Of a DNA stretch of 56,050 nucleotides, positions 19,489-26,585 are shown one piece after another (the stretch's first letter is position 1; every line of letters begins with the position of its first letter). Source of the DNA: a virus. The stretch lies in IMG/VR virus record IMGVR_UViG_3300025085_000026, positions 1-56,050 of that record; one strand, written 5' to 3'. The notes under the pieces are model-generated. The model was not told the origin of the DNA and ran no database searches. It worked only from the letters and a program-made list of their open reading frames with translations. The position numbers were made by a program, and so were the translations under genes.

Positions 19489-19750
19489 CTTGTGGTAACA
19501 AAGTTTTATCGTTTACTTGAAGATCAAATACCAATGGGTGTAGTTCTTCTTCCATCAAATATGATGATAATTTGTATAGATCTTCCATATCCCAATCCTT
19601 TCCTTCCAGTGCTTGTGTCTGAACAGTTGGGTGATCTTGTATAATTAATGGCAATTCATCAAAAGTGTATGGAATTCCCTGAATGAAGTACATACGTACA
19701 ACACTTCCTTCTAAAAATTGATATAGTTGGGAAAGTTGATATGCTTTCAT
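19481..19750 (-). CDS. Conserved-type hypothetical protein, 89 aa
   Basis: I do not recognise the family. The protein is acidic at its C terminus, with a hydrophobic N-terminal half (YQFLEGSVVRMYFIQGIPYTF) but no convincing membrane segment. It ends overlapping the start of cpeT by 8 bases, so it is co-translated with it. An AATAAATA late-promoter-like octamer lies 23 bases upstream, which would make this the first gene of a late transcript including cpeT. Confidence 0.7.
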   Translation of the reverse strand: MKAYQLSQLYQFLEGSVVRMYFIQGIPYTFDELPLIIQDHPTVQTQALEGKDWDMEDLYKLSSYLMEEELHPLVFDLQVNDKTLLPQDD

Positions 19751-19772
19751 CTTTCTTTAATCACTTACGAAT

Positions 19773-19780
19773 TATTTATT
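19773..19780 (-). promoter_or_regulatory. Late-promoter-like AATAAATA
   Basis: One mismatch from TATAAATA on the minus strand, 23 bases before the ATG of the 89-residue gene; it overlaps the stop codon region of the oxygenase upstream. Position fits a late start but the AT-rich context makes chance occurrence possible. Confidence 0.45.
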
Positions 19781-20414
19781 CATATTGTAAGTAATCATAT
19801 TCTGACACAGATATGTTTGTTATAGAATCATGCATTCCAAATATACCATTTGGTAAAATATTAAATGCAAGAGAATATCTATTTTTATTAGTTCTGTTAA
19901 GAGAAACTTGATGTCCCAAATGACTTGGAAATAATAGTAATGATCTTTTACTAGGTTCAAAAATTACTTCATTTGAATGCTCAGGTGTTATTCTATCTAC
20001 ATCCTGATCTAATACAATTTGATTTAATATTGGTTTATGAAATAGTATAGGATTTGTATAATCAGCAAAATATAGACAACCAGACCAAAACGAATTGCAA
20101 TGAGAATGTCTATTCGACATACCACCAGGTGGAGTCATAGTTGACCACGAACCCATTATTTTAAAATCACATGTTCGTTTTACTGTAAGTGTGTTATACG
20201 CAAAATCAGTAAATAAGGACTCAATTGATGTTTTTAGTTCTGGGAAATATTTCCCCAAAACATTACGTTCTTCTGATCGATATGATTTTGCTTCTGTAGT
20301 TTTTTTATAGTAGTCAAGTGCCGCACTTATATCTGCTAATCTAATACAATCGTTTTCTGATAAAAAATTGTCTTGTTTCGCAATAGGTATCGGAAAAATT
20401 CCTAAAGTATCCAT
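19776..20414 (-). CDS. 2OG-Fe(II) oxygenase family protein (2)
   Basis: 212 residues from the ATG at 20414; an upstream GTG would overlap the glutaredoxin gene by 23 bases and was not chosen. The core reads MSNRHSHCNSFWSGCLYF (first metal ligand region), RSLLLFPSHLGHQVSLN (distal His) and RYSLAFNI (Arg for the 2-oxoglutarate carboxylate). This layout, with HxH-N followed by SGxxY, matches the phage/proteobacterial putative 2OG oxygenase family related to TIGR02466. The opening MDTLGIFPIPIAKQ is also typical of that family. Substrate unknown; it is followed by the cpeT group. Confidence 0.78.
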   Translation of the reverse strand: MDTLGIFPIPIAKQDNFLSENDCIRLADISAALDYYKKTTEAKSYRSEERNVLGKYFPELKTSIESLFTDFAYNTLTVKRTCDFKIMGSWSTMTPPGGMSNRHSHCNSFWSGCLYFADYTNPILFHKPILNQIVLDQDVDRITPEHSNEVIFEPSKRSLLLFPSHLGHQVSLNRTNKNRYSLAFNILPNGIFGMHDSITNISVSEYDYLQYE

Positions 20415-20421
20415 AATTATA

Positions 20422-20658
20422 TCACACCAGTAAACCTTTATCACTCATGTAATGAAGTGTATCGTGCATGTTACCAAGATGCTTAGCACCAATAGCAACC
20501 TGAGGATATGTTGCCCCAGATCCGAACTCTGCTTCAAATGCTCTTTGAGTAAAGTGTTCGTTAAGTTTGTATTCTAGGAATTCACCACCTAATGATTTAA
20601 GTAGTGAGGTCATACGCTCACACTCTTGACTGCCGTTAGAATAAATTACTGCTTGCAT
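20422..20658 (-). CDS. Glutaredoxin-like protein with a single active-site cysteine
   Basis: 78 residues with the thioredoxin-fold order of a glutaredoxin: beta strand VIYS, active-site loop at residues 7-14, cis-proline motif TYPQVAIG (P52) and the GSH-binding end KHLGNMHD. The usual CPYC is replaced by NGSQEC, leaving only C13, which aligns with the second Cys of the normal pair. It cannot do the standard dithiol cycle as T4 NrdC does, so a monothiol, glutathione-binding or structural role is more likely. Start lies 12 bases inside the preceding gene. Confidence 0.78.
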   Translation of the reverse strand: MQAVIYSNGSQECERMTSLLKSLGGEFLEYKLNEHFTQRAFEAEFGSGATYPQVAIGAKHLGNMHDTLHYMSDKGLLV

Positions 20659-20849
20659 GGGGGTTCTTTATATGTGATAGTGATTTGTTTATATACTTCA
20701 TCTCGATTGTCGCTGTTATAAACATTACATCGATCGATTTTAGCATTTAATATATTCACTACATTATCTAGTTGATGTTCAACTATAAACTTTTTAAATC
20801 CATCATCCATCCAACTCTTGTTAGATCCTGGTGCGTTAAAATCATCCAT
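20646..20849 (-). CDS. Hypothetical protein, 67 aa
   Basis: Unrecognised small protein, mixed charge, no membrane segment or metal motif. Its ATG at 20849 shares a base with the purS stop, and its end overlaps the glutaredoxin start, so it is locked into the purS-grx transcript. Confidence 0.65.
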   Translation of the reverse strand: MDDFNAPGSNKSWMDDGFKKFIVEHQLDNVVNILNAKIDRCNVYNSDNRDEVYKQITITYKEPPCKQ

Positions 20850-21124
20850 TACTCAATACCTTTGGGAAATTCTTCAATCTCAGTTAATTCATAGTCCCAG
20901 TCTTCCATAACTGTATTGGCATAGAAACGATCAGAAAGCATTTCGATTTCTTTCTCGGCATACTCTCTGGTTTCTGCTTCCAACCAAATATCAATCACCT
21001 TACCAAGTCTAAGTTTCTTGATATCCAACTCAGACAATCGTCTACTACCATCTCTCACAGCATTACCAGGAGAGTCATCAACTTGTGATCGTAGTCGGAT
21101 GAATACTAGTGCTTTAAACTTCAT
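20849..21124 (-). CDS. purS: Phosphoribosylformylglycinamidine synthase subunit PurS
   Basis: 91 residues, the normal PurS length. The pattern FKALVFIRLRSQVDDSPGNAV, LRLGKVIDIWLEA, then A(N)TVMEDWDYEL matches PurS (KVYVTL..VLDPQG..., RxGKxIEL, NPVIEDYxxE). PurS is the small scaffold subunit that lets PurQ pass ammonia to PurL in step four of purine synthesis (FGAR to FGAM). Here an insertion of a few residues follows the DPQG-type loop. No purL or purQ is in the window, so the phage subunit presumably works with host enzymes, together with phage purM (next step) and purC. Confidence 0.88.
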   Translation of the reverse strand: MKFKALVFIRLRSQVDDSPGNAVRDGSRRLSELDIKKLRLGKVIDIWLEAETREYAEKEIEMLSDRFYANTVMEDWDYELTEIEEFPKGIE

Positions 21125-21342
21125 TCAAATAATTCCTTCAAATCTTTCGCAAATGTGTCGTTTTTCAATTCCACGGGATCAGGACGTTCTCTAGCATCAA
21201 GTACTTCATTGAAGATCTGCTTCAACTCTTCACGTTCTTCTGGTGTGAAGATTGTGCGAATTTTTACTGGCATAGGTTCATAACTACTTGGTCTCTTTGA
21301 TTTACCAGGAAGACTCATGCCTTGTGTGTCAATTTTGTCCAT
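21121..21342 (-). CDS. Hypothetical charged protein, 73 aa
   Basis: Starts at the ATG at 21342, four bases after the stop of the 170-residue gene; a longer frame upstream only repeats that gene in another frame. Highly charged, with a helical C-terminal half (TPEEREELKQIFNEVLDARE). The stop overlaps the purS ATG (ATGA), so it is coupled to purS. Function unknown. Confidence 0.7.
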   Translation of the reverse strand: MDKIDTQGMSLPGKSKRPSSYEPMPVKIRTIFTPEEREELKQIFNEVLDARERPDPVELKNDTFAKDLKELFE

Positions 21343-21346
21343 TATA

Positions 21347-21859
21347 CTATACCCAATCAGGTTTGTTGTGTGGTAGTCGTAGGTAGTTATCAGATACCCA
21401 TGGTTTAGATGCAATGTACATCTTATATGCTTCAATGGTAGAGATACTATCATCGAACTTATACTCCTCAGGCATTGCACGAACAAAAGGAGTGTGATCA
21501 TCCCATGATACATCAGGAATGATTTCGTCAGCAGCAAGGAGAGTTTTAAAGCAAGTATGGCATTTGCCATATCGAGTGAAATACTCTTCGCATAGAGCAA
21601 TACCATGCTCAAGCAACCATCTAGCATTTGCTACAGATTCGTTTGCCCACTTAGTGCATGGATGATTACGGAATGCTCCCTTCTCTGTAGCATAAGGTGT
21701 GCCGTCTTTCTTAGGCAATGTGCCATAACCATGCCCCCACTTGTCAGAACATACAATAGCAAGCATCTGACAGGTTTCTAAGGGCATCTTGACGATGTGC
21801 TTGTCTGGTAAGACAGCAGCAGATCTCCAAGGTGATTCATTCGTGACAAAAATATTCAT
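21347..21859 (-). CDS. Conserved phage protein of unknown function, 170 aa
   Basis: The N-terminal block MNIFVTNESPWRSAAVLPDK followed by HIVKMPLETCQML is a recurrent signature of a conserved phage protein seen in many T4-like phages; its function is not established to my knowledge. Later features are NHPCTKWANESVANARWLLEHG and CHTCF, giving a possible metal-binding Cys pair. Several His/Cys/Lys clusters suggest an enzyme acting on nucleic acid, but this is conjecture. ATG overlaps the stop of the zinc-ribbon gene (ATGA). Confidence 0.75.
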   Translation of the reverse strand: MNIFVTNESPWRSAAVLPDKHIVKMPLETCQMLAIVCSDKWGHGYGTLPKKDGTPYATEKGAFRNHPCTKWANESVANARWLLEHGIALCEEYFTRYGKCHTCFKTLLAADEIIPDVSWDDHTPFVRAMPEEYKFDDSISTIEAYKMYIASKPWVSDNYLRLPHNKPDWV

Positions 21860-21999
21860 TTTTTTGACTTAACCCAACAAGGTTTACATAACGAATTTTT
21901 ATATCTTTTCTCGGATGGGACATAGCATCCAACCTGAGGGCATTGATTCGCTGGTATCATCTTACCACAACCAACGCACTTTGTCTCCCACATCTTCAT
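21856..21999 (-). CDS. Small zinc-ribbon-like protein, 47 aa
   Basis: Read directly from DNA. Six cysteines in a two-knuckle layout: CVGC (C8, C11), C20, C25, and CKPC (C38, C41), with a basic C terminus. This pattern fits a treble-clef or zinc-ribbon fold binding one Zn, likely nucleic-acid or protein binding. Both ends use ATGA overlaps: its ATG with the TGA of the 99-residue gene, its TGA with the ATG of the next, which strongly supports it being translated. Confidence 0.8.
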   Translation of the reverse strand: MKMWETKCVGCGKMIPANQCPQVGCYVPSEKRYKNSLCKPCWVKSKK

Positions 22000-22295
22000 A
22001 ATGTTCTCTCTAATCTATTTGTTGCTTGATCTGGGAAGTCTCTTGGTCTACTATCAGTAGCATTATCAGTTCTAGGTGAACCTTCGTTCGCCTTCATTGT
22101 ATGCTGATAGTTTGGTCTTGGGTATCTAATACAGAATGGATCAGGCATCCAGTATGTTACCTGCCATTCTTGTTCAGGACATAACTCAAGGTGCTTCTCT
22201 ACACTATGAGAAAAGATACCTAGTTGAATATGACCATCATGACTGACACATCTGTCATTACCGATATCAACTAGGAATAGCATCTTACTACTCAT
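21996..22295 (-). CDS. Hypothetical protein, 99 aa
   Basis: Start at the ATG at 22295, which overlaps the purM stop by eight bases; a TTG twelve bases upstream is less likely. The N-terminal half has a compact beta pattern (KMLFLVDIGNDRCVS, WQVTYWMPDPFCIRYPRP), the C-terminal third is polar and probably disordered. No known family recognised. Linked by overlap to purM and the zinc-ribbon gene. Confidence 0.7.
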   Translation of the reverse strand: MSSKMLFLVDIGNDRCVSHDGHIQLGIFSHSVEKHLELCPEQEWQVTYWMPDPFCIRYPRPNYQHTMKANEGSPRTDNATDSRPRDFPDQATNRLERTL

Positions 22296-23223
22296 AAACT
22301 TTACCAATAACCCAAGATTTCATACCATATGGGGTATCGGCAATGAGAGTCTGGGTCAACGTTGCTACCTCTTCAGGTACAACCAAACAGAATCCAATAC
22401 CTAGATTGAATACATTTCTCATTTCCTCCTCAGCAATGTCTCCTGCCTGTTGGAGTTTGTTAAAGATCTCTGGTCTCTCCCATGCATCATAGTTAACATC
22501 AACTTTCATCGAAGCGGGAAGGCATCGTGGGAGGTTCTCAGGGATGCCACCACCAGTAATGTGTGCCATGCCTAGGATAGGAACCTCATCTAACAGGTGC
22601 TGTACCAGTGGAGAATAGATGGTGGTTGGTGTTAGCAACTCAGGCATCTCTTTGTAGAAAATGTAATTTCTCCACAGCATATCATTGACAAGAGTGTATC
22701 CATTACTATGAAGACCACTACTCTCAATACCAATGACTACATCACCTGGTCTAATATTCTGACCATCAACAACCTCATTCTTCTCTACAACACCAGTACA
22801 GAAACCAGCAAGGTCATAGTCAGTTGCTCTGTAATGTTCTGCAGTTTCTCCACCGAGGAGATCCATTCCAGAGAGTCCACATCCAGTAACAACTCCATAC
22901 ACAATGTCACTGACATTAGCATCAAGTGATTTGGTAGAGATATAGTCTAGAAAGTATAGTGGTTTAGCACCACTGCAGATCACATCGTTGACACACATGG
23001 CAACCAAATCGATACCGATAGTAGTATAATCAGCAGCAATTCTACAAATGTTAATCTTAGTACCCACACCATCAGCACCAGATACAAGTACAGGTTGATC
23101 ATATCCTGGCGGGACATGAATCATTCCATTAAACCCACCAATTCTAGGTGCCAATACTTTGAGATACTCTGTAAAGGATCGTCCTTTAATAATGTCAACG
23201 CCAGAAGTTTTATAGTCCATCAT
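22288..23223 (-). CDS. purM: Phosphoribosylformylglycinamidine cyclo-ligase PurM
   Basis: 311 residues against about 345 in bacteria; the C-terminal part is shortened. Characteristic segments are present: VLVSGADGVGTKI (phosphate/ATP site), DLVAMCVNDVICSGAKPLYFLDY, LLGGETAEH, and IGIESSGLHSNGYTLV, then HITGGGIPENLPR. It converts FGAM to AIR using ATP, the step after PurS-PurL-PurQ. The ATG overlaps the preceding gene's TGA (ATGA). Cyanophages often carry purM; with purS and purC it would raise purine flow for genome replication. Confidence 0.95.
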   Translation of the reverse strand: MMDYKTSGVDIIKGRSFTEYLKVLAPRIGGFNGMIHVPPGYDQPVLVSGADGVGTKINICRIAADYTTIGIDLVAMCVNDVICSGAKPLYFLDYISTKSLDANVSDIVYGVVTGCGLSGMDLLGGETAEHYRATDYDLAGFCTGVVEKNEVVDGQNIRPGDVVIGIESSGLHSNGYTLVNDMLWRNYIFYKEMPELLTPTTIYSPLVQHLLDEVPILGMAHITGGGIPENLPRCLPASMKVDVNYDAWERPEIFNKLQQAGDIAEEEMRNVFNLGIGFCLVVPEEVATLTQTLIADTPYGMKSWVIGKVYE

Positions 23224-23420
23224 TGATTTTTAACATCCGTAAGTGAGTCAAGTGAGTCAAGAAGTTCGTCATAAGATCCGATACTCTCAATGTCACCAAT
23301 CAACTTGGAAATTTGGGTACAAGCAATGGGACGTTCTTGTCTAGCAGCAAATGCTAGAGCATTACGTAGTGATGATTCTGCTTCATTGAGCGAGTCTTGA
23401 ACTGATTTTGATAGTGCCAT
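23220..23420 (-). CDS. Hypothetical helical protein, 66 aa
   Basis: Predicted mostly alpha-helical (LNEAESSLRNALAFAARQE; SYDELLDSLDSL), acidic, no recognisable domain. Overlaps purM at its stop and shares a base with the gene before it, so it belongs to the purC-purM transcript. Small size and helical make-up are compatible with an adaptor role, nothing more can be said. Confidence 0.7.
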   Translation of the reverse strand: MALSKSVQDSLNEAESSLRNALAFAARQERPIACTQISKLIGDIESIGSYDELLDSLDSLTDVKNQ

Positions 23421-23590
23421 TAGTCTCTTCCTAAACGAATGTATAATGTAATGAGTGATTGTGAGATAAGGTCACAAGAATAGGTGAATCCAATCTTACC
23501 TTCCTTGTCCCAATGCTCTCTTTGACTTTTGAGAAGTGTAGAGAACTCTTTGATCTTAGTTCTCATCTCATCTTTTGATAACTTATCCAA
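23420..23590 (-). CDS. Hypothetical protein, 56 aa, probable TTG start
   Basis: The best start is TTG at 23590: it has AAGGAG at good spacing and overlaps the preceding stop by eight bases. An ATG at 23566 would give 48 residues. Helical and charged N-terminal part (KLSKDEMRTKIKEFSTLLKS), then a short Tyr/Cys-containing strand-like end. Family not recognised. Confidence 0.65.
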   Translation of the reverse strand: MDKLSKDEMRTKIKEFSTLLKSQREHWDKEGKIGFTYSCDLISQSLITLYIRLGRD

Positions 23591-23855
23591 TGATCTCTCC
23601 TTTGATGATACCGTCAAGGCGTTTTAGTTTCCATACAATGTACTCCATGGTGGGAACACACTGAGGATTCCACCCAGCAAAAGTGGAGTGTTCTCCACTT
23701 GGAATCTGCCAACAGGGAGCATCATCGTTATCAAGGTCTAATGATTCTCTATAAGCATCATCACCAAGTAGAACACATGCTCTCTCTGCTTGATTCAAAC
23801 TACCGAAGCAAGCAAATCCATTCTTCTTAATCTCCTCAGGGATTTCGTGTTTCAT
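23583..23855 (-). CDS. Hypothetical protein, 90 aa
   Basis: Acidic protein with scattered aromatic residues and three Cys (ACFGS, RACVLL, PCWQIPSG), no paired metal motif. Its ATG overlaps the TGA of purC (ATGA), placing it directly downstream of that gene. I do not recognise the family. Confidence 0.7.
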   Translation of the reverse strand: MKHEIPEEIKKNGFACFGSLNQAERACVLLGDDAYRESLDLDNDDAPCWQIPSGEHSTFAGWNPQCVPTMEYIVWKLKRLDGIIKGEIIG

Positions 23856-24550
23856 TGAATAGCAAGTGGTCGTAGTTTTTCTAGGATCTCACGATAAGCA
23901 GGAACAATATCCCCCTCATCGTTTCTGAATAGATCCTTATCGAATCGTTCATCACTACCGATCTTCCACAGTCTCATACTATCAGGACTGATCTCATCAG
24001 CAAGTAGCAACTCACCGTGTGCAGTGTAACCGAACTCAATCTTAAAGTCAACCAGATCAATGCCTAAGATGTAGAACAGTGAGCGAAGGATATCATTGAC
24101 TCGTAGTGTCATCTCAATGAAAGGTTCTGGATCATACCCCATCAGTTTCACACGGTCAGGTGTGAGTAGAGGATCATGCTTGCTATCATCCTTCAAGAAG
24201 AACTCAACAATAGGGTGTGGTAGTGAGTAACCTTCACGAAGAGTTGTCTCACGAACAATAGATCCAGCAGCACGGTTACGACAGATAACTTCCAGAGGAA
24301 CGATGTCTACCTTCCTACACACCATCTTGTTAGCACCAACCATATTGATGTAGTGATTGGGGATAAGTTCTTTGGCAAGTTTCTCAAAGATAATGGATGA
24401 GATACTACAACACAAAGATCCTTTACCTAGTGGATGATCTTCCTTCTCTCCGTTACCTGCCGTCACCTTATCATGATACTCAATGATCACACGATCAGCA
24501 TCGTCACCTTCATATACAGTCTTGACCTTGCCTTCTATAATTACTCTCAT
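23852..24550 (-). CDS. purC: SAICAR synthetase PurC
   Basis: 232 residues, normal for the bacterial enzyme. Seen in order: GKVKTVYEGD (ATP-binding beta turn), FEKLAKELIPNHYINMV, VPLEVICRNRAAGSIV (CAIR-binding PLEVIVRN-type motif), the glycine-rich substrate loop, and ELLLADEISPDSMRLW (LIDEI/LADEISPD motif). It ligates aspartate to CAIR with ATP in step eight of purine synthesis. Stop of the upstream small gene overlaps its ATG. Phage purC, purM and purS here form an interrupted purine set spread over 3.7 kb. Confidence 0.95.
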   Translation of the reverse strand: MRVIIEGKVKTVYEGDDADRVIIEYHDKVTAGNGEKEDHPLGKGSLCCSISSIIFEKLAKELIPNHYINMVGANKMVCRKVDIVPLEVICRNRAAGSIVRETTLREGYSLPHPIVEFFLKDDSKHDPLLTPDRVKLMGYDPEPFIEMTLRVNDILRSLFYILGIDLVDFKIEFGYTAHGELLLADEISPDSMRLWKIGSDERFDKDLFRNDEGDIVPAYREILEKLRPLAIQ

Positions 24551-24729
24551 GAATACTTACCTGCCAGAAAGTTCGCTCTAAGTTTAGAAAGATTCAGTGT
24601 CATACGATCCAAAGACTGAACACTTAGTTCCTCATACCCTTCGTCCTTCCTCAGAGCATCGAACCTCTGCAAATCATAGGCAATACGTTGGGTGAGATCA
24701 TAGCGAAGTAGCAGTTTCTTCTCAATCAT
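24547..24729 (-). CDS. Hypothetical charged helical protein, 60 aa
   Basis: ATG at 24729 preferred over a GTG two codons upstream. Basic/acidic helical protein (LLLRYDLTQRIAYDLQRFDAL, SLDRMTLNLSKLRANFLAG). First gene after a strong sigma70-type promoter, and its end overlaps purC, so it probably heads the purC-purM-purS operon. Unknown family. Confidence 0.7.
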   Translation of the reverse strand: MIEKKLLLRYDLTQRIAYDLQRFDALRKDEGYEELSVQSLDRMTLNLSKLRANFLAGKYS

Positions 24730-24752
24730 AGTCACTCGTTTGATACCTTGTA

Positions 24753-24781
24753 AGTATACATTAAAAAACCACCCCAGTCAA
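24753..24781 (-). promoter_or_regulatory. Sigma70-type promoter TTGACT-17-TATACT
   Basis: Minus strand: -35 TTGACT at 24776-24781, 17-base spacer, -10 TATACT at 24753-24758. The -35 contains the TGA stop of the 25-residue gene, and the spacer is the T-rich tail of a terminator. It would start the purC-containing operon about 15-20 bases before the ATG at 24729. Confidence 0.7.
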
Positions 24782-24791
24782 GGAGTGGTGG
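24763..24791 (-). terminator. Rho-independent terminator overlapping a promoter
   Basis: Minus-strand CCACCAC arm, TCCTTGACT loop, GGGGTGG arm (five clean pairs plus one mismatch) followed by TTTTTT. It would end the psbD-side transcript at the same spot where the purine operon promoter begins. Confidence 0.55.
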
Positions 24792-24855
24792 ACGGTCTAG
24801 GAGGTGGTCTGAATGGGCAGTCGCGACACCCAGCACCACAACATCCTCTACTCAT
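24778..24855 (-). CDS. Tiny cysteine-rich protein, 25 aa
   Basis: Read directly from DNA; ATG overlaps the end of the 73-residue gene by eight bases. MSRGCCGAGCRDCPFRPPP carries C5, C6, C10 and C13, the CCGxGCxxCP pattern seen in short conserved cyanobacterial and oxidoreductase-associated proteins, then a Pro/Arg tail. Four close cysteines suggest metal or Fe-S binding. Its TGA forms part of the next promoter. Tiny size keeps confidence moderate. Confidence 0.65.
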   Translation of the reverse strand: MSRGCCGAGCRDCPFRPPPRPSTTP

Positions 24856-25069
24856 GCTCATTAAAGTGATTATTAATAACTTCAATACGCTCATCTTCAT
24901 GAGCAATGATATCTAGTTGTTCCTGAATAGCAGCAAGCACATCAGGGTGCTCACCGATACCAACAGGATTGTGTAGGTATACTTCTATGTTTGCTTTTGC
25001 TTTGGCAATACTACCTAGGGCATCAGCAACCAGAGCATCCAACATTTTTTGGCGAAGATTGCAAGACAT
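24848..25069 (-). CDS. Hypothetical protein, 73 aa
   Basis: Helical, acidic-C-terminal small protein (LVADALGSIAKAKANIEVYLHN, then HPDVLAAIQEQLDIIAHEDE). The repeating heptads hint at a short helical hairpin or coiled coil. No family recognised. It is preceded by a stem-loop and followed by an overlapping tiny Cys-rich gene. Confidence 0.7.
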   Translation of the reverse strand: MSCNLRQKMLDALVADALGSIAKAKANIEVYLHNPVGIGEHPDVLAAIQEQLDIIAHEDERIEVINNHFNEHE

Positions 25070-25096
25070 AATAATTTCAGATTTGTTTTATTTAGT

Positions 25097-25124
25097 GAAG
25101 CGATTAGGGTTAGTTAATCGCTTC
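25097..25124 (-). terminator. Perfect 10-base stem-loop after the psbD group
   Basis: GAAGCGATTA and TAATCGCTTC flank an eight-base loop. The stem sits four bases after the stop of the 37-residue gene that ends the psbD operon. No long T tract follows, so it may be a 3-prime stabilising hairpin rather than a strong terminator. Confidence 0.5.
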
Positions 25125-25128
25125 ATAG

Positions 25129-25242
25129 TTAGTTTGCTTGATACGATGGGACCATCATACCACCATCTTGATCATCATCATCGTCAGGATTCTGAATAAC
25201 AAAGTAGATGATCATCAGTGCAACCCATGCTAAAACGTACAT
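25129..25242 (-). CDS. Small single-pass membrane protein, 37 aa
   Basis: Read directly from DNA. One hydrophobic helix (YVLAWVALMIIYFVI, residues 2-16) followed by an acidic run of five Asp and a Met/Pro tail. Its ATG overlaps the psbD stop as TGATG, so it is coupled to D2 synthesis. By size and topology it resembles low-molecular-weight photosystem II subunits, but I cannot match it to a named one. Confidence 0.75.
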   Translation of the reverse strand: MYVLAWVALMIIYFVIQNPDDDDDQDGGMMVPSYQAN

Positions 25243-26297
25243 CACAGAGCGTTGCCTCTTGGCAATACTTCCTCAGGGAATACAAAGTCTTCATGTGGTT
25301 GATCAACTGGTGCCAACCATGCACGGAGTCCTTCATTCAATAGGATGTTCTTGGTGTAGAACGTCTCGAACTCAGGATCTTCTGCTGCTCTGATCTCTTG
25401 ACTCACGAAATCGTAAGCACGAAGATTGAGAGCAAGACCAATAATGCCAATAGAGGAGACCCATAGACCCATAACAGGCACAAACAACATGAAGAAATGC
25501 AACCAACGCTTGTTAGAAAATGCAACGCCGAAGATCTGCGACCAGAAGCGGTTTGCAGTGACCATAGAGTAAGTCTCCTCCTCTTGTGTTGAATCAAATG
25601 CCTTAAAGGTGTTTGCCTGCTCACCATCTTCATACAATGTGTTCTCTACTGTAACACCATGAATGGCAGAAAGCAATGCACCACCTAGGATACCTGCTAC
25701 TCCCATCATGTGGAAGGGATTGAGTGTCCAGTTGTGGAATCCTTGTAGGAACAGAAGGAATCGGAAGATTGCTGCTACCCCAAAGGATGGAGCAAAGAAC
25801 CATGAAGACTGACCCAGTGGGTAGATAAGGAAGACGCTGACAAAGACAGCGATAGGACCACTGAATGCAATAGCATTGTAGGGACGGATGCCGATGAGAC
25901 GTGCCAGTTCAAACTGGCGGAGCATGAAACCTATGAGAGCGAATGCACCGTGGAGAGCAACAAAGGACCAAAGCCCTCCAAGTTGACACCACCTGACGAA
26001 ATCTCCCTGAGCCTCAGGACCCCAAAGTAGAAGAAGAGAATGACCCATAGCGTCAGCAGGCGTTGACACAGCCGCTGTAAGGAAGTTAGCACCTTCGAGG
26101 TACGAACTTGCAAGTCCGTGGGTGTACCAACTTGTAACAAATGTCGTGCCCGTAAGCCAGCCACCAATTGCAAGATAAGCAGTGGGAAGAAGAAGAAGTC
26201 CAGACCAACCCACAAAGACAAAGCGATCCCGTTTAACCCAGTCATCAAGGACATCAAACCACCCCCTTGTCGGTTTTACTAGTGTTGTTGTCGTCAT
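25242..26297 (-). CDS. psbD: Photosystem II D2 protein
   Basis: 351 residues, the full D2 length. N-terminal [26 protein letters not shown], five hydrophobic helices, the quinone/heme-iron region with HGATVENTL-type loop (here [15 protein letters not shown]) and the C terminus [12 protein letters not shown] are all D2 hallmarks. D2 pairs with D1 to bind the P680 chlorophylls, pheophytins, QA and the non-heme iron. It lies 2 kb downstream of psbA in the same direction with ferredoxin and a small membrane protein between. A phage copy replaces host D2 lost to photodamage during infection. Confidence 0.97.
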   Translation of the reverse strand: MTTTTLVKPTRGWFDVLDDWVKRDRFVFVGWSGLLLLPTAYLAIGGWLTGTTFVTSWYTHGLASSYLEGANFLTAAVSTPADAMGHSLLLLWGPEAQGDFVRWCQLGGLWSFVALHGAFALIGFMLRQFELARLIGIRPYNAIAFSGPIAVFVSVFLIYPLGQSSWFFAPSFGVAAIFRFLLFLQGFHNWTLNPFHMMGVAGILGGALLSAIHGVTVENTLYEDGEQANTFKAFDSTQEEETYSMVTANRFWSQIFGVAFSNKRWLHFFMLFVPVMGLWVSSIGIIGLALNLRAYDFVSQEIRAAEDPEFETFYTKNILLNEGLRAWLAPVDQPHEDFVFPEEVLPRGNAL

Positions 26298-26359
26298 TTT
26301 TGTTTACCTTTTTAAAATCTTTTAACCAATAGAGTTGTGGCCAAGTGTCACGTATAATC

Positions 26360-26578
26360 TCAGCCAATTTCGAGGAAGAATTTTGAGGAATCACTAGGAG
26401 AATTCTCGTAGATAGAACTGTCACCATATTCTTTGTGGTCTTTGTATCCAACCATACGACCTTTCGTATTCTGGATTGCTCCCATCATGGCAATGATCAG
26501 GAAGATTGCAGGTGGTCCAAGGATAAGGGCACCTCCAATCACATAATAAGTCAGTAGTTCGAGTAGAGAGGTTTCCAT
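26360..26578 (-). CDS. Small membrane protein between petF and psbD, 72 aa
   Basis: One clear membrane helix at residues about 12-34 (YVIGGALILGPPAIFLIIAMMG), then a polar, Ser-rich tail ending FFLEIG. The first residues MET- and general topology recall PsbN, but the C-terminal part does not match, so no name is given. Lies seven bases after the ferredoxin stop and 62 bases before psbD, within the photosynthesis block, suggesting a thylakoid location. Confidence 0.75.
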   Translation of the reverse strand: METSLLELLTYYVIGGALILGPPAIFLIIAMMGAIQNTKGRMVGYKDHKEYGDSSIYENSPSDSSKFFLEIG

Positions 26579-26585
26579 TAGTAAA

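Noticed and set aside
25091-25095. CTAAATA-type sites at about 25090, 28655 and 55692 as late promoters
   Set aside because: They differ from TATAAATA and occur in AT-rich gaps, so chance is likely; left unscored.
26254-26451. 65-residue frame between psbD and the small membrane gene
   Set aside because: Overlaps the coding start of psbD and most of the 72-residue gene in other frames, and has no ribosome site; taken as a shadow.
26360-26578. Naming the 72-residue protein PsbN
   Set aside because: Only the first residues and the helix resemble PsbN; length and C terminus do not match.
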